Source: DASQZT01 sp963728965
GTDB lineage: Bacteria > Acidobacteriota > Terriglobia > Bryobacterales > Bryobacteraceae
NCBI GenBank assembly: GCA_963728965.1
Contig: CAVSMH010000006.1
Coordinates: 744,001-808,000, forward strand
Length of the DNA stretch: 64,000 nt
Direction: 5' to 3'
The notes below the pieces were generated by a model that saw only the letters and a list, made by a program, of their open reading frames with translations, ran no database searches and was not told the origin of the DNA. Positions 45,483 through 54,777 of this stretch are shown here, piece after piece (the first letter of the stretch is position 1; each line of letters opens with the position of its first letter). Position numbers and translations under genes: made by a program.

Positions 45483-47969
45483 CTAAACGGTTTCGATGGC
45501 GATGGTGGCGGCCTTCAGGCCGGTCGCGGCGGCGGAGACGCGTACCTGGCCGGTCTCGGCGGTGGATTGCACGATAGCCAGGCACATACCATGGAAGGCG
45601 CGGCGCCGATCGGATTTGAAATCCTGGTGGTTGGTCGGGTCGCCGCTGTCGATCGCGATCAGGCGGGCCTGGCCTTCAATGGTAAAGACGATCTCGTGGT
45701 CGGCATCGGGCGCCAGGCGGCCTTCGGAATCGACGAGTCGTACCGTGACGTGCGCCACATCGCGGCGATCGGCACGGATCTTGCCGCGGTCCACGGTGAG
45801 GCTGATGGCCGAGGGTGCCCCGGCTGTGGCGATTTCGGTTTCCACGGCCACCTTGCCGTCCTTGGTGCCGACCGCTTTCAGGGTGCCGGGCTGATAGGCC
45901 ACGTCCCAGGTGAGGTGCAGGTCCCCGGTAGTGCGAAGCGCCATCGCGCGCGGCGGATACGTGCCGTAGCGCTGGATCATGCCGGGCCGGGGGAAGGCGT
46001 AGCCTTTCACACCGAGCGATTTGCCGTTGAGGAAGAGCTCCACCGTGTCGCAGTTGGTGCAGCAGGTGACCGGCAGAATCTCCCCTTCACGGCCATTCCA
46101 GGTCCAGTGCGGAAACAGGTGCAGCATGGGCTTGGCGGTCCACTGGCTCTGGTAGAAATAGTAGCCATCTTTGGGGAAGCCGCAGGTGTCGAGCACGCCG
46201 GGGGTGGCGCTCTTTCCCGGCCAGCGCGATTCGCCGAGGTGGTCGATGCCGGTCCACATGAAATCGCCGGCCACGTAATCGTAGGTGCTGACGAAGCGCC
46301 ACAAACGTTCGACATCGATGGCCCGGCCGCGGCCCATGGCGCGGAAACCGGCGGTGGGGCCGGCCGGAGCCGGTCCGGGAAGCAGGCTGCGGTAGTCGCC
46401 GCGCAATCCGCCCATGCCGGCACTTTCGGTGCCGATCACGCGCCGGGTGGGGTAAGCCGCGCGATCGATGCTGTAGTACTTCTCGGCGCGGTCGCGCCAC
46501 CGGTCCACGTAGTTGTAACCCACCACGTCGAGCGCCGCCAGAAACTCCGGGGGTGCGGCTTTGGGCTCGGAGGCGATGTGATCGCAACCCGCCGTGACGA
46601 GCCTCGTGGGGTCTTCGCGATGAAAGATGGAGACGAGGTCGCGGAGGGTCTCGATGCCGCGCGGCACGTCCTGGTCGCCGATTTCATTGCCGCAGCTCCA
46701 AATCACGACCGACGGATGATTGCGGTCGCGCCGCACGAAATCGGTCACATCGCGCTCGTGCCATTCGTCGAAATATTGCGAGTAGCCGTAGGGGCCGATC
46801 TGGCCCTTGGGGACGCGCCATTCGTCGAAAGCTTCATTCATCACCAGGAACCCCATGCGGTCGCAGAGATCCAGAAACTCGGGCGCGGGGGGATTGTGGC
46901 TGGTGCGGATGGCGTTGCACCCCATGGCCTTCAGCGCCTCGAAGCGGCGCTCCCACAGGCGTTCCGGGACGGCCGCGCCCACCGCGCCGCCGTCGTGGTG
47001 GAGGCAGACCCCGTTCAGCTTCACGTGTTCGCCGTTGAGGAGAAAACCGCGGTCGGCATCGAAGACGGCCTCGCGTATGCCGAAGGGCGTGTTGTACTCG
47101 TCCACAAGCCGGCCGTCCACGCGCACCGAACTTCGCAGAGTGTAGAGATACGGTTCGGCCACGCTCCACAGGCCGGGTTTTTCCACGCGCAGCGGCTGCA
47201 CGAATTCGTATTCATCGCGCGAGCCCACGTCCTGGGCGGCTTCGGCGGTTTGGACGGCGCGGCCGTTGCGGTCGAAGATGCTGCTGGCCAGTGTTACGGC
47301 CGCCGCGGAGGTCCGCTGGTTGCGCACCTTGGTTTTGATCTGCACGGTGGCAGCGTCTTTGGAGACTCGCGGAGTCGTGACGAACGTGCCCCACTGGGGG
47401 ACGTGTACGTCGTTGAGCGACACCAGCCAGGTATGGCGATAGATACCGGAGCCGGAATACCAGCGCGAGCCGGGCTGGCGGGAATTGTCCACCTTCACGG
47501 CGATGATGTTCTCGCCGGCGGCCAGGCGCGGCGTGAGGTCATACGAATAGCTGATGTAGCCGAAGGGGCGTTTGCCCAGGTAGTGGCCGTTGATCCAGAC
47601 CTCGCCGTTCTGGTAGACGCCGTCGAATTCGATATGGACCTTGCGGTGATCCCAGCCGGCGGGCAGCCGGAAGCGCTTGCGATACCAGCCGATGCCAGTG
47701 GGCGCGTAGCCGCCCGATCCGGCGGACACGGCGTTCTGCTCGAACGGGCCTTCGACGCTCCAATCGTGAGGGAGGTCGAGCGCACGCCAATTGCCGTCGG
47801 CGAAACCGGGCCGGTCGGCGCCGGGCGCATCGCCTTTGAAAAAGAGCCAGCCGAAGTCGAAGCTGTCGCGCATGCGCGGCGGTGCGGGGCTGGATTGCGC
47901 GGCGGCATCCAATGCCGAAAGCACGGCGGCGCTTCCGGCCGCGCAGGTCAGTAATTCTCGCCTGGTCAT
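45483..47969 (-). CDS. Glycoside hydrolase family 2 (beta-galactosidase-like), exported
   Basis: An 828-residue protein with a Tat-like signal (MTRRELLTCAAGSAAVLSAL), N-terminal sugar-binding sandwich (RDSFDFGWLFFKGDAPGAD, LDLPHDWSVEGPF, IEFDGVYQNGEVWINGH), and a TIM barrel with acid/base Glu in WSCGNEIGDQ and the probable nucleophile in VIGTESAG. The C-terminal 200 residues are further beta domains. It probably removes beta-galactosyl or related units from extracellular glycans; product sugar could feed the galactokinase at the left of the window. It converges with bshA. Confidence 0.9.
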   Translation of the reverse strand: MTRRELLTCAAGSAAVLSALDAAAQSSPAPPRMRDSFDFGWLFFKGDAPGADRPGFADGNWRALDLPHDWSVEGPFEQNAVSAGSGGYAPTGIGWYRKRFRLPAGWDHRKVHIEFDGVYQNGEVWINGHYLGKRPFGYISYSYDLTPRLAAGENIIAVKVDNSRQPGSRWYSGSGIYRHTWLVSLNDVHVPQWGTFVTTPRVSKDAATVQIKTKVRNQRTSAAAVTLASSIFDRNGRAVQTAEAAQDVGSRDEYEFVQPLRVEKPGLWSVAEPYLYTLRSSVRVDGRLVDEYNTPFGIREAVFDADRGFLLNGEHVKLNGVCLHHDGGAVGAAVPERLWERRFEALKAMGCNAIRTSHNPPAPEFLDLCDRMGFLVMNEAFDEWRVPKGQIGPYGYSQYFDEWHERDVTDFVRRDRNHPSVVIWSCGNEIGDQDVPRGIETLRDLVSIFHREDPTRLVTAGCDHIASEPKAAPPEFLAALDVVGYNYVDRWRDRAEKYYSIDRAAYPTRRVIGTESAGMGGLRGDYRSLLPGPAPAGPTAGFRAMGRGRAIDVERLWRFVSTYDYVAGDFMWTGIDHLGESRWPGKSATPGVLDTCGFPKDGYYFYQSQWTAKPMLHLFPHWTWNGREGEILPVTCCTNCDTVELFLNGKSLGVKGYAFPRPGMIQRYGTYPPRAMALRTTGDLHLTWDVAYQPGTLKAVGTKDGKVAVETEIATAGAPSAISLTVDRGKIRADRRDVAHVTVRLVDSEGRLAPDADHEIVFTIEGQARLIAIDSGDPTNHQDFKSDRRRAFHGMCLAIVQSTAETGQVRVSAAATGLKAATIAIETV

Positions 47970-48283
47970 GAGTACCTCAGTGCCGTTCTACCGAAACAAC
48001 GTACCACGGGGTCACGGGATCTCCTATCGAACGTGCCCACCCGCCGGCCGTCTCCCGGGCGACGATAGTCGCGCCCATAGAAGGTTGAAATCCAAAACCG
48101 ATTACCTTTATTGTTTTCGACCCCGATTTTAGACTTTGGGGGGGTCTAATGATATTCAATAAATGCTAAGAAATTGGGTGAATTTCTAAGTCGATCTGTT
48201 GTTCCTAATCTAAACTACTGAAAACGCAGGAGGTCGCAAACGGTATACCTCTTGCTCTCAAGGCATGGCGGGAGGAAACTCCA
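47970..48283. other. 314-bp AT-rich intergenic region with two inverted repeats
   Basis: The composition drops sharply from the GC-rich flanks. TTAGAC (48129-48134) pairs with GTCTAA (48144-48149) around a G-run, and AGAAATT (48169-48175) pairs with AATTTCT (48181-48187). It holds the divergent promoters for the GH2 gene and the PEP-CTERM gene; I see no sigma-54 type TGGCAC/TTGC pair. Confidence 0.5.
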
Positions 48284-49072
48284 ATGGTTCGTTGTTTATG
48301 GCTGCCTCTCCTTGCGGCATCCGCGTTCGCGGATATCGCTTCCCAATGCAATGCATCGGTGAAAGATACTGGTGGAAACATCAATCCGATCACGTGCAGT
48401 GACTACGGCAAACTTGAATCATCAATCTCCGCAGGCGATCGTGCGCTGGATATAAACATAGTGAATTACTACTATGGGGGTGTGTATAGCGGCGGTGATA
48501 CGGTTGACGCCTCCGGGCTGCAGCACACATTCAGTTCGCTGGCCATTGCGGTCTTCGGAGGACAAGGCGCTGGATCGCTGGTTCTCTCGGGGAGTACCGA
48601 CTTGGGGGTATTTACTACGGAGGGAGTCTCTATAAATATGAGCTACGCCTCGAATTTCCTTCCGTATCCAGAGCATTATCCGGGCCATTACGGGGACCCG
48701 GCCCATGCGCTCCTCGTTCCCTTCGTTTTCGGCGCGCCGTTCGCTCTATATGTCGAAACAAACATCTCATTTAATGCCACACTCCCATATGCCCGGTCTG
48801 ACCTTGCCTGGGAGGGTATCTACCAATGGGACGCATCGCTTATCGACATAGTCGATAGTTCCGGAAATTCGGTCGCGGGTGCACATATCGTACCAGCGTC
48901 TGTTCCGGAGCCAAACTCGATCGTGCTTCTGTTTGCAGCGGTTGTTCTCATCGCAATTGTGTCCCGGTCCTCGTTACGCCAGACACACACCGCGTGCTCG
49001 AAAGCGATCCTCACGCCGACACTGGCGTTTCTTCCTCGCCGGCAAGCTGCCCGTAAACCTCGTAAACTGTGA
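48284..49072 (+). CDS. PEP-CTERM surface protein with run-on tail
   Basis: A 262-residue protein with a signal peptide (MVRCLWLPLLAASAFA) and a PEP-CTERM anchor: VPEP at residues 207-210, a hydrophobic helix (NSIVLLFAAVVLIAIVS) and basic residues (RSSLR). PEP-CTERM proteins are cut by exosortase and often released with exopolysaccharide. The body has no recognisable domain. The frame continues about 30 residues beyond the anchor into sequence antisense to a gene remnant, so the natural stop seems lost. The gene is AT-richer than the surroundings. GGGAGGAAA precedes the ATG. Confidence 0.75.
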   Translation: MVRCLWLPLLAASAFADIASQCNASVKDTGGNINPITCSDYGKLESSISAGDRALDINIVNYYYGGVYSGGDTVDASGLQHTFSSLAIAVFGGQGAGSLVLSGSTDLGVFTTEGVSINMSYASNFLPYPEHYPGHYGDPAHALLVPFVFGAPFALYVETNISFNATLPYARSDLAWEGIYQWDASLIDIVDSSGNSVAGAHIVPASVPEPNSIVLLFAAVVLIAIVSRSSLRQTHTACSKAILTPTLAFLPRRQAARKPRKL

Positions 49073-49277
49073 GCAACTCGCCCGGGCGCGCAGGCGCGTC
49101 GGCGGTAACGGCGGATCCGTCCTCATGCACGGCCACGGCGGACGCCTGATCGCTCACCGCTTCCAGCACGGCGGAGACGCCGGCGCAGCCCTGGATCACG
49201 GTATCGTGCATTTCGCGCGCCTGGCGGTTCCGTTCCTCGAGCACGGCGCTCCCGCGAGGTTTCACGAGAATCCGTGA
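49011..49277 (-). pseudogene. Chimeric gene remnant: histidine-kinase H-box joined to a TIGR03437-like piece
   Basis: On the minus strand a short frame contains AVLEERNRQAREMHDTVIQG (positions about 49241-49182), the phospho-acceptor box of a HisKA_3 sensor kinase, with no sensor or ATPase domain. Within a few residues it turns into AVAVHEDGSAVTADAPARPG then ELLTVYEVYGQL (about 49145-49053), which resembles the Solibacter TIGR03437 domain. Neither half is complete. It overlaps the run-on tail of the PEP-CTERM gene in the opposite direction. Confidence 0.55.
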
Positions 49278-49353
49278 CGTATGTAGCACCGGCGCGGCGA
49301 GGGGGCCCCGGCGGGGCGGCGGGCGACGATCCGGACGACTTATAATCACGGCA

Positions 49354-50649
49354 ATGACGTACTCTCCGGCGCCCGTTGCGGCAGACGTGCAAACTTCTCG
49401 TCCCGAAGGCGGACCCACCTACCTGAGCCTGCACGCCGTGGACGTGTTCGTGCGGGAACAGGATCGGAGCTTGCGGTTTTACGTGGATCAACTCGGCTTC
49501 ACGGTGGCGTTCGATGCCCGGCTGCAATCGGGCAGCCGCTGGGTGGCGGTTTCGCCGCCCGATGGCAGCGCGGTGCTGTCGCTGGTCGCGCCGCGTCCGG
49601 AGTCGCGCGAATACAAACGGATCGGCCGTTCCACGCAGATTGTATTTGTCACCGAGGATGTGATTGCGCAATTCCACGAGTGGCGCCGCCGCGGGGTGCA
49701 TTTCAATCACACGCCCCGCCTACGGCGCGTGAGGTATGAAAAGTCCACGACGGGCAGCCAGCCGGTATCGGGCGGAGAGGCGCCCGTCTGGGGCGGAGTA
49801 TTCACCCGCTTCCGCGACGTCGATGGGAACACCTTTTCCCTGGTCGGTCTGGACGAGGTGAGCCGCGAAATCGAAGCGCGGCGGCGGGAGCGCGCCGGGA
49901 ATCTGGAACTGGAGCGCCGTACGGCGCGAGAACTGGAAATCGCCAAGCAGGTGCAGGCGCGCCTGTTTCCTCAAAACCTGCCATCGCTTCGCACCCTCGA
50001 CTACGCCGGTGTCTGCCTTCAGGCGCGCCAGGTGGGCGGGGATTACTACGATTTCCTGACGCTCGGTCCGGAACGCATCGGCCTGGTGATCGGCGACATT
50101 TCAGGGAAGGGAATGCCCGCCGCACTGCTGATGGCGAATCTCCAGGCAAACCTGCGCGGCCAGTGCGCCATGGCTTCGGAAGGCCCGCGGCAGTTCCTGC
50201 GATCGGTGAACCAGCTTTTCTACGACAGCACCACCGACAGTGCCTACGCCACGCTGTTCTTCGCCGAATACGACGACGGGTTGCGCCGCATGCGCTATGC
50301 CAATCGCGGACATCTTGCCGCACTGCTGTTGCGGCAGGACGGCAGCCTGGAACGGCTCGATTCGACCGGCACCGTGCTCGGACTTTTCCGGGAGTGGGAC
50401 TGCTCGATGGGCGAATGCCGGCTGGGCTGCGGCGACACGCTGGCGCTCTACACCGACGGTGTGACGGAATCGTTCGACTCTGCCGGAGAGGAGTTTGGGG
50501 AACCGCGCCTGGTGAAGGCGCTCGAACGATCGTGCCGGCTGGCCCCGCGGGATGCGGTTGGCGCCGTGGTAGATGAAGTCCAGCGGTTTGGAGCGGGCGA
50601 GCAGCACGACGATATCACACTGGTGGTGGCCCGTTGCCGGGAGGGTTAG
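49354..50649 (+). CDS. VOC (glyoxalase-like) domain fused to SpoIIE/RsbU phosphatase
   Basis: A 431-residue protein. Residues about 23-165 are a VOC fold: LHAVDVFVREQDRSLRFYVDQLGF, later GGVFTRFRDVDGNTFSLVG. Residues about 190-430 are a PP2C-type SpoIIE phosphatase: ARELEIAKQVQARLFPQ, GGDYYDFLTLG, GLVIGDISGKGMPAALLMA, LALYTDGVTES, HDDITLVVARC. RsbU-like phosphatases act on anti-anti-sigma factors. The VOC part probably senses a small molecule or metal and replaces the usual PAS or GAF domain. It stands alone and converges with the hybrid kinase gene. Confidence 0.88.
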   Translation: MTYSPAPVAADVQTSRPEGGPTYLSLHAVDVFVREQDRSLRFYVDQLGFTVAFDARLQSGSRWVAVSPPDGSAVLSLVAPRPESREYKRIGRSTQIVFVTEDVIAQFHEWRRRGVHFNHTPRLRRVRYEKSTTGSQPVSGGEAPVWGGVFTRFRDVDGNTFSLVGLDEVSREIEARRRERAGNLELERRTARELEIAKQVQARLFPQNLPSLRTLDYAGVCLQARQVGGDYYDFLTLGPERIGLVIGDISGKGMPAALLMANLQANLRGQCAMASEGPRQFLRSVNQLFYDSTTDSAYATLFFAEYDDGLRRMRYANRGHLAALLLRQDGSLERLDSTGTVLGLFREWDCSMGECRLGCGDTLALYTDGVTESFDSAGEEFGEPRLVKALERSCRLAPRDAVGAVVDEVQRFGAGEQHDDITLVVARCREG

Positions 50650-50681
50650 CCGGGAACGCCACGGACGCGCGACGGCTTTCA

Positions 50682-52277
50682 TTATCCGCGAACATCGTTC
50701 GCGCGGTCCAAGATCTGGCGGATTTTGCTCGCCAGAGCATCCCGGTGGAACGGCTTGGCCAGAAATTCGGCCCCCGCATCCACCGCGCCCTGGTTCAGGG
50801 CGTTGCTCTCGGTGTAGCCGGAAACGTAGAGCACCTTGATCTCCGGCCTCAGGATGGTGAGGGCGTCGGCGAGTTGCCTACCGCCCATTCCCGGCATGAC
50901 TACATCCGTAACCAGCAGGGAAATACGCGAAGAGTGGGCATTCGCAATTTCCAGCGCTTCCTTGCCGCCGGGGGCCGAAAGCACCCGGTATCCCAGTTGC
51001 TTGAGAATCCTGACCGTGAGATCGCGCACCGCGTCTTCGTCTTCCACCACCAGGATGGTTTCATTTCCGCGCACGCGAGCCAGTTCGACGGCGCGGTCAT
51101 TCGCGGGAGTCGTGGATTCGGCCACTCTCGGAAAGTACAGTTTGAACGTCGTGCCCTGACCGGGCTCGCTGTAGACCCAGATATCGCCGCCGCTTTGCTT
51201 CACCATCCCATATACGGTGGCCAGTCCCAAGCCCGTTCCTTTGCCTTTGGGCTTGGTCGTATAAAACGGCTCGAAGATATGACGCCGCGTCTCGGCATCC
51301 ATACCGTGGCCCGTATCGCTCACTGTGATCATGACGAAGTCGCCTGGAGTCACGCCGAGATGGGTCCGGGCGTAATTGTCATCGAGGACCGTGTTGGCGG
51401 TCTCGATGGTGAGATTGCCGCCGTTCGGCATGGCATCACGGGCGTTCAACACCAGGTTGACGATGGCCTGCTCGACATGGCCGGGGTCGGCCCGGATGTT
51501 ACCGGCATCCGGCGCCAGATTCAATGTGAGAACGATATCCTCGCCGATGATGCGGCGCAGCATCTTCTCGGTTTCCGCGAGGACCGAGTTAGCGTTCAGG
51601 ACGCGCGGCCGCATGACCTGGCGACGGCTGAAGGCCAGTAACTGGTTAGTCAGCGCCGCGGCGCGGTCCGCCGCCAATTGGATTTCCTGGGCGTTGCTGC
51701 GGAGAGCATCGTCCTCCGACATCTCATCCAGCATCATGCGGTTGTAGCCCGAGATCACCGTTAACATGTTGTTGATATCGTGCGCCACGCCGCCGGCGAG
51801 CCGGCCGACGGCCTCCATCTTTTGCGAGTGAGTCAGTTGCTCTTCGAGCAGTTTGCGCTGACTGATGTCGCTGATGAAAGCGATCGCCATCGCGGCATTC
51901 TCGATGCGGAGGTGGCTGAGGCTGATCTCGACGGGGAACTCCTTGCCGTCACTGCGGCGCGCGGTCAGATCCATGCCGATTCCCATGGGACGGACATGGG
52001 GATGCGCCAGGAAATTTTCCAGCCGATCCCGATGCGAAGATCGTTTCGATTCCGGAATCAGTATCTCGACGGATGCCTGGAGAAGTTCCTCGCGGGAGTA
52101 TCCAAACATCTCCTCGGTCCGCCGATTTACCAATACGATTCGACCCGAAGCATCGATCGCGAGAATGGCTTGAGAGGCCGATTCGAGCAACGCCAGCACA
52201 AAACTCTCGTTCTTTTGCAACGATCCTTCCCAATCGGAACCCACGTGCCCGGCCCCACCGCTTCCCGACAGGTCCAT
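50682..52277 (-). CDS. PAS hybrid histidine kinase with C-terminal receiver
   Basis: A 531-residue soluble kinase. A PAS domain is at residues about 25-140 (AILAIDASGRIVLVNRRTEEMFGYSR, read in parts), phospho-His166 lies in GGVAHDINNMLTVISGYN, then the HATPase (GMDAETRRHIFEPFYTTKPKG, GLGLATVYGMVKQSGG) and a C-terminal receiver with LLVTDVVMPGMGG. No membrane segment is present. Such kinases phosphorylate their own receiver and may pass phosphate to a separate protein. No DNA-binding partner is adjacent. Confidence 0.9.
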   Translation of the reverse strand: MDLSGSGGAGHVGSDWEGSLQKNESFVLALLESASQAILAIDASGRIVLVNRRTEEMFGYSREELLQASVEILIPESKRSSHRDRLENFLAHPHVRPMGIGMDLTARRSDGKEFPVEISLSHLRIENAAMAIAFISDISQRKLLEEQLTHSQKMEAVGRLAGGVAHDINNMLTVISGYNRMMLDEMSEDDALRSNAQEIQLAADRAAALTNQLLAFSRRQVMRPRVLNANSVLAETEKMLRRIIGEDIVLTLNLAPDAGNIRADPGHVEQAIVNLVLNARDAMPNGGNLTIETANTVLDDNYARTHLGVTPGDFVMITVSDTGHGMDAETRRHIFEPFYTTKPKGKGTGLGLATVYGMVKQSGGDIWVYSEPGQGTTFKLYFPRVAESTTPANDRAVELARVRGNETILVVEDEDAVRDLTVRILKQLGYRVLSAPGGKEALEIANAHSSRISLLVTDVVMPGMGGRQLADALTILRPEIKVLYVSGYTESNALNQGAVDAGAEFLAKPFHRDALASKIRQILDRANDVRG

Positions 52278-52510
52278 CCATCCTCCCTGCTTCGATTGGT
52301 ATATTTTCTAACAGAGCCTCTAGAAATGGCAAATCATTAGCTCACAATATTCCCCGGATTATCGATCATCGCGGATAACCCCAGCACTTGGCGGCTGAAA
52401 TTTCCCGGCTCGTACGACTTTTCCCAGGCGTGAATTCGCGGTGAAATTTTAGTGAAAGCCCCGCGAGCGGGTCTTCAATTCAGGCTGACAATGTTACTCT
52501 CCATCAAGCT
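52278..52510. other. Intergenic region upstream of the hybrid kinase gene
   Basis: About 230 bp between the kinase start (minus) and the CxxCH relic (plus). It is AT-richer than its flanks and likely carries the kinase promoter. I see no strong hairpin or repeat in it. Confidence 0.4.
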
Positions 52511-52717
52511 ATGAAGACACGGATCATCTGTTCGCCGTTGGGGTCGATGCCTCTATTGTTGACGGGGTTCAGTACCGGCCCGCCGCCGAAACGCACCGGC
52601 GCCGCGGTGGACGGCGGACCAACTGTACGGCGTGCCACACGAGACATTCGCGCCCGCCAATTCCGACTCGCGGGGAAGCCTCCTGATCGATGCTGCTAAC
52701 TATATGCCGGGCATGCC
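52511..52717 (+). pseudogene. Frameshifted, truncated CxxCH (choice-of-anchor V / Reelin-type) protein relic
   Basis: The frame starting at 52511 gives a signal-like start (MKTRIICSPLGSMPLLLTG) and FSTGPPPKRTGAAVDGGP. Shifting frame after that gives NCTACHT, a haem-type CxxCH, and shifting again in the same direction gives TFAPANSDSRGSLLIDAANY then MPGMP. Read across the three frames this matches the N-terminus of exported proteins of the TGxP...CTxCH...PNS...Y.PG type known in Acidobacteriota. It stops at the end of the convergent lactonase gene. Two frameshifts plus truncation mean it is decayed. Confidence 0.55.
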
Positions 52718-53848
52718 TTATCGAAACACCACGCACACCGGGAACGGCACTTTGAGATCGTCCCCGGCAGGCTTCAGTTTTCCGGTCTTGCCGTCGATGC
52801 GGAAGACGACGATGTTGCCGGAATCCTGATTGTCGGCGAACAGGTAGCCGCCCGTCGGATCGATGGCGAAGTTGCGGGGGTTCTTCCCTTGCGTGGGCGT
52901 CCAGTCCACGGGAGTGAGGGTCCCCTTCTTCTCATCGATCGCAAATTCCACAATGCTGTTGTGGCCGCGATTGGAAGCATACAGAAACTTGCCGTTGGGG
53001 TGCACGAAGATCTCGGCCGCGCTATTATCGCCGCTGAAGTCTTTGGGCAGCATCGACACGCTCTCGATTTCCGTCAGGCTGCCCTTGGCCGCATCGTAAG
53101 TGAATGCCGTCACTTTCGATACCATCTCGTCGCACGCGTAGGCGAACTTGCCTTTGGGGTGAAACGCGAAGTGGCGCGGCCCCGAACCGGGTGTGAGCTT
53201 GGTATAAGGAGGGTCGCCGGGCGCGAGCGTCCCCTTCGCCGTATCGATGTGATAGGTCAGGATCTGGTCGAGCCCCAGGTCGGCCACCAGCAGGAAGCGG
53301 TTGTCCGGCGAGACATTCACCGAATGCGCATGCGGACCGCGCTGGCGCTGCGGATCGGCGCTCGACCCGGAGTGCTGCACGGCGGCGGAAGCTTCTCCCA
53401 GTTTGCCGTCCGTGCCCACCAGGTACGCCGCGATGCTGCCGTTATTGTAGTTGGCCACGTACAGCACTTTGCCGGTCTTATCCACCGCGACGTGGCACGG
53501 GCCGGACCCCTTGCTCGATACCTGGTTCAGCTCGGTGAGTTTGCCGGTCGCGGGATCGATGGAGAAGGCCGTCACGGTCCCCTGCCGGTTTTCGTTCGCT
53601 GCATAAAGAAACCTGCCGTTCGGATGAACGGCGAGGAAGGACGGGTTGCTGGTTTCGGCGACCAGGCCGATTTCGGTCAGCTTTCCCGATTTCGGCGCAA
53701 AGCGGTAAGCATAGATTCCCTTGCTGCCGCCGCGAGTGTAAGTGCCCACGTAAGCGATCCGCTCCGCCTGCGCAAACGCCGCCGGCACAGCCGCTGCAAC
53801 CATTAGAACGACAATTAAAGTGTGTAGAACTCGTACGCGATTCGCCAT
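52718..53848 (-). CDS. Secreted lactonase-family beta-propeller (YbhE/6-phosphogluconolactonase-like)
   Basis: A 376-residue protein with a signal peptide (ending VPAAFAQ) and seven-bladed propeller repeats typical of the lactonase family: AYVGTYTRGGSKGIYAYRF, NPSFLAVHPNGRFLYAANE, GPCHVAVDKTGKVLYVAN, GPHAHSVNVSPDNRFLLVADLG, GSGPRHFAFHPKGKFAYA. Family members open sugar lactones. AAGGA lies 7 bp before the ATG at 53848. It is the last gene of the lctP operon and overlaps the mutarotase-like gene by 34 bp. Confidence 0.85.
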   Translation of the reverse strand: MANRVRVLHTLIVVLMVAAAVPAAFAQAERIAYVGTYTRGGSKGIYAYRFAPKSGKLTEIGLVAETSNPSFLAVHPNGRFLYAANENRQGTVTAFSIDPATGKLTELNQVSSKGSGPCHVAVDKTGKVLYVANYNNGSIAAYLVGTDGKLGEASAAVQHSGSSADPQRQRGPHAHSVNVSPDNRFLLVADLGLDQILTYHIDTAKGTLAPGDPPYTKLTPGSGPRHFAFHPKGKFAYACDEMVSKVTAFTYDAAKGSLTEIESVSMLPKDFSGDNSAAEIFVHPNGKFLYASNRGHNSIVEFAIDEKKGTLTPVDWTPTQGKNPRNFAIDPTGGYLFADNQDSGNIVVFRIDGKTGKLKPAGDDLKVPFPVCVVFR

Positions 53849-54777
53849 GTAAATTCCTTTCCGGGCTCGATTTTCATATCAATGTAAGCTTCGGGACACA
53901 CGGTACTGCGAATAGACCAGAGGACCAGTTTCGCCATGGGCCGATCGCTGGTTTGGCGCACGCCGGCCGCGGCCTTGCGGTTCTCGACGCGGATGTCATA
54001 GTCCTTCGCCGTCGGCCCATACCCTTCGAGGTCGGTATACACCGACTGTCCGCGCCCCTGCAGTTCCTTCAGGTACACCAGTTCTTTGCCGCGGGTTTCC
54101 GCCATGCCGTGCAGATCGCGAGTGGCGCGCACCTCGAAAGGGAACTTCAAGGTGACGTCGGGCCCGGTGGGCAGGCCGTCGATCACATAGAAATTATGTT
54201 CGTAGACGCTGCTCTCGATGGTCTTGCGGCCGGTGTTTCTGAGGCTGTGCTCCAGGGTCATCTCGGGCTTGTCCGGCGACAGGCGGACGGTTTTCCGGTA
54301 CACGTAGGCATATCCCGCGGTGTCCGTCAGTTCCTGGGTAAACTCGATCCAACCGGGACCGCGGCGCACGCTCCGTTTGCCGGCGTCGGCAAGCTCGTAG
54401 GTCTTGAACTGCTGGAATCGCGATTCTTCGGGCTTGCGAATGGCGCCCACCCCGATCTTCACGAAGTTCTCGCCGGGTTTGACCTCTTCGTAACCCAAGC
54501 CCATCCCGTTGGTCAGGAACTCCTCGACGGGACCGAGAATCGCGTCGTGGATTTTGGGATCGTAGCGTTCGAACCACTGGCCGAAGTAGTGGTGGCCCTG
54601 GTACTCCAGGCTGGCAATCTGTCCGGACCAGTCGAAGCGAGTGGCCCGGTAGTAGCCGTTCTCCGCATCGGGCAGGTACAATTTGGCCTTAAGCGGCCCA
54701 GCCGAGATTTCAGCCTGCGGCGGATCGGTCGCCATCAGCGGCAGAAGCAAGCCCAGCAAGCAGAGGAGCCGCTTCAT
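53815..54777 (-). CDS. Exported galactose-mutarotase-fold protein
   Basis: A 320-residue protein with a signal peptide (MKRLLCLLGLLLPLMA) and a beta-rich body, including SLEYQGHHYFGQWFERYDPK and RNTGRKTIESSVYEHNFYVIDGL, of the aldose-epimerase-like sandwich. I do not recognise a named subfamily; sugar binding or epimerisation is suggested by fold and context. The start at 54777 overlaps the dehydratase stop as ATGA, and the end overlaps the lactonase start, so the three genes are coupled. Confidence 0.7.
   Translation of the reverse strand: MKRLLCLLGLLLPLMATDPPQAEISAGPLKAKLYLPDAENGYYRATRFDWSGQIASLEYQGHHYFGQWFERYDPKIHDAILGPVEEFLTNGMGLGYEEVKPGENFVKIGVGAIRKPEESRFQQFKTYELADAGKRSVRRGPGWIEFTQELTDTAGYAYVYRKTVRLSPDKPEMTLEHSLRNTGRKTIESSVYEHNFYVIDGLPTGPDVTLKFPFEVRATRDLHGMAETRGKELVYLKELQGRGQSVYTDLEGYGPTAKDYDIRVENRKAAAGVRQTSDRPMAKLVLWSIRSTVCPEAYIDMKIEPGKEFTWRIAYEFYTL

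Noticed and set aside
45567..47954. 795-codon plus-strand frame antisense to the GH2 gene
   Set aside because: Shadow of the GH2 gene. The real gene has GH2 catalytic motifs and a signal peptide.
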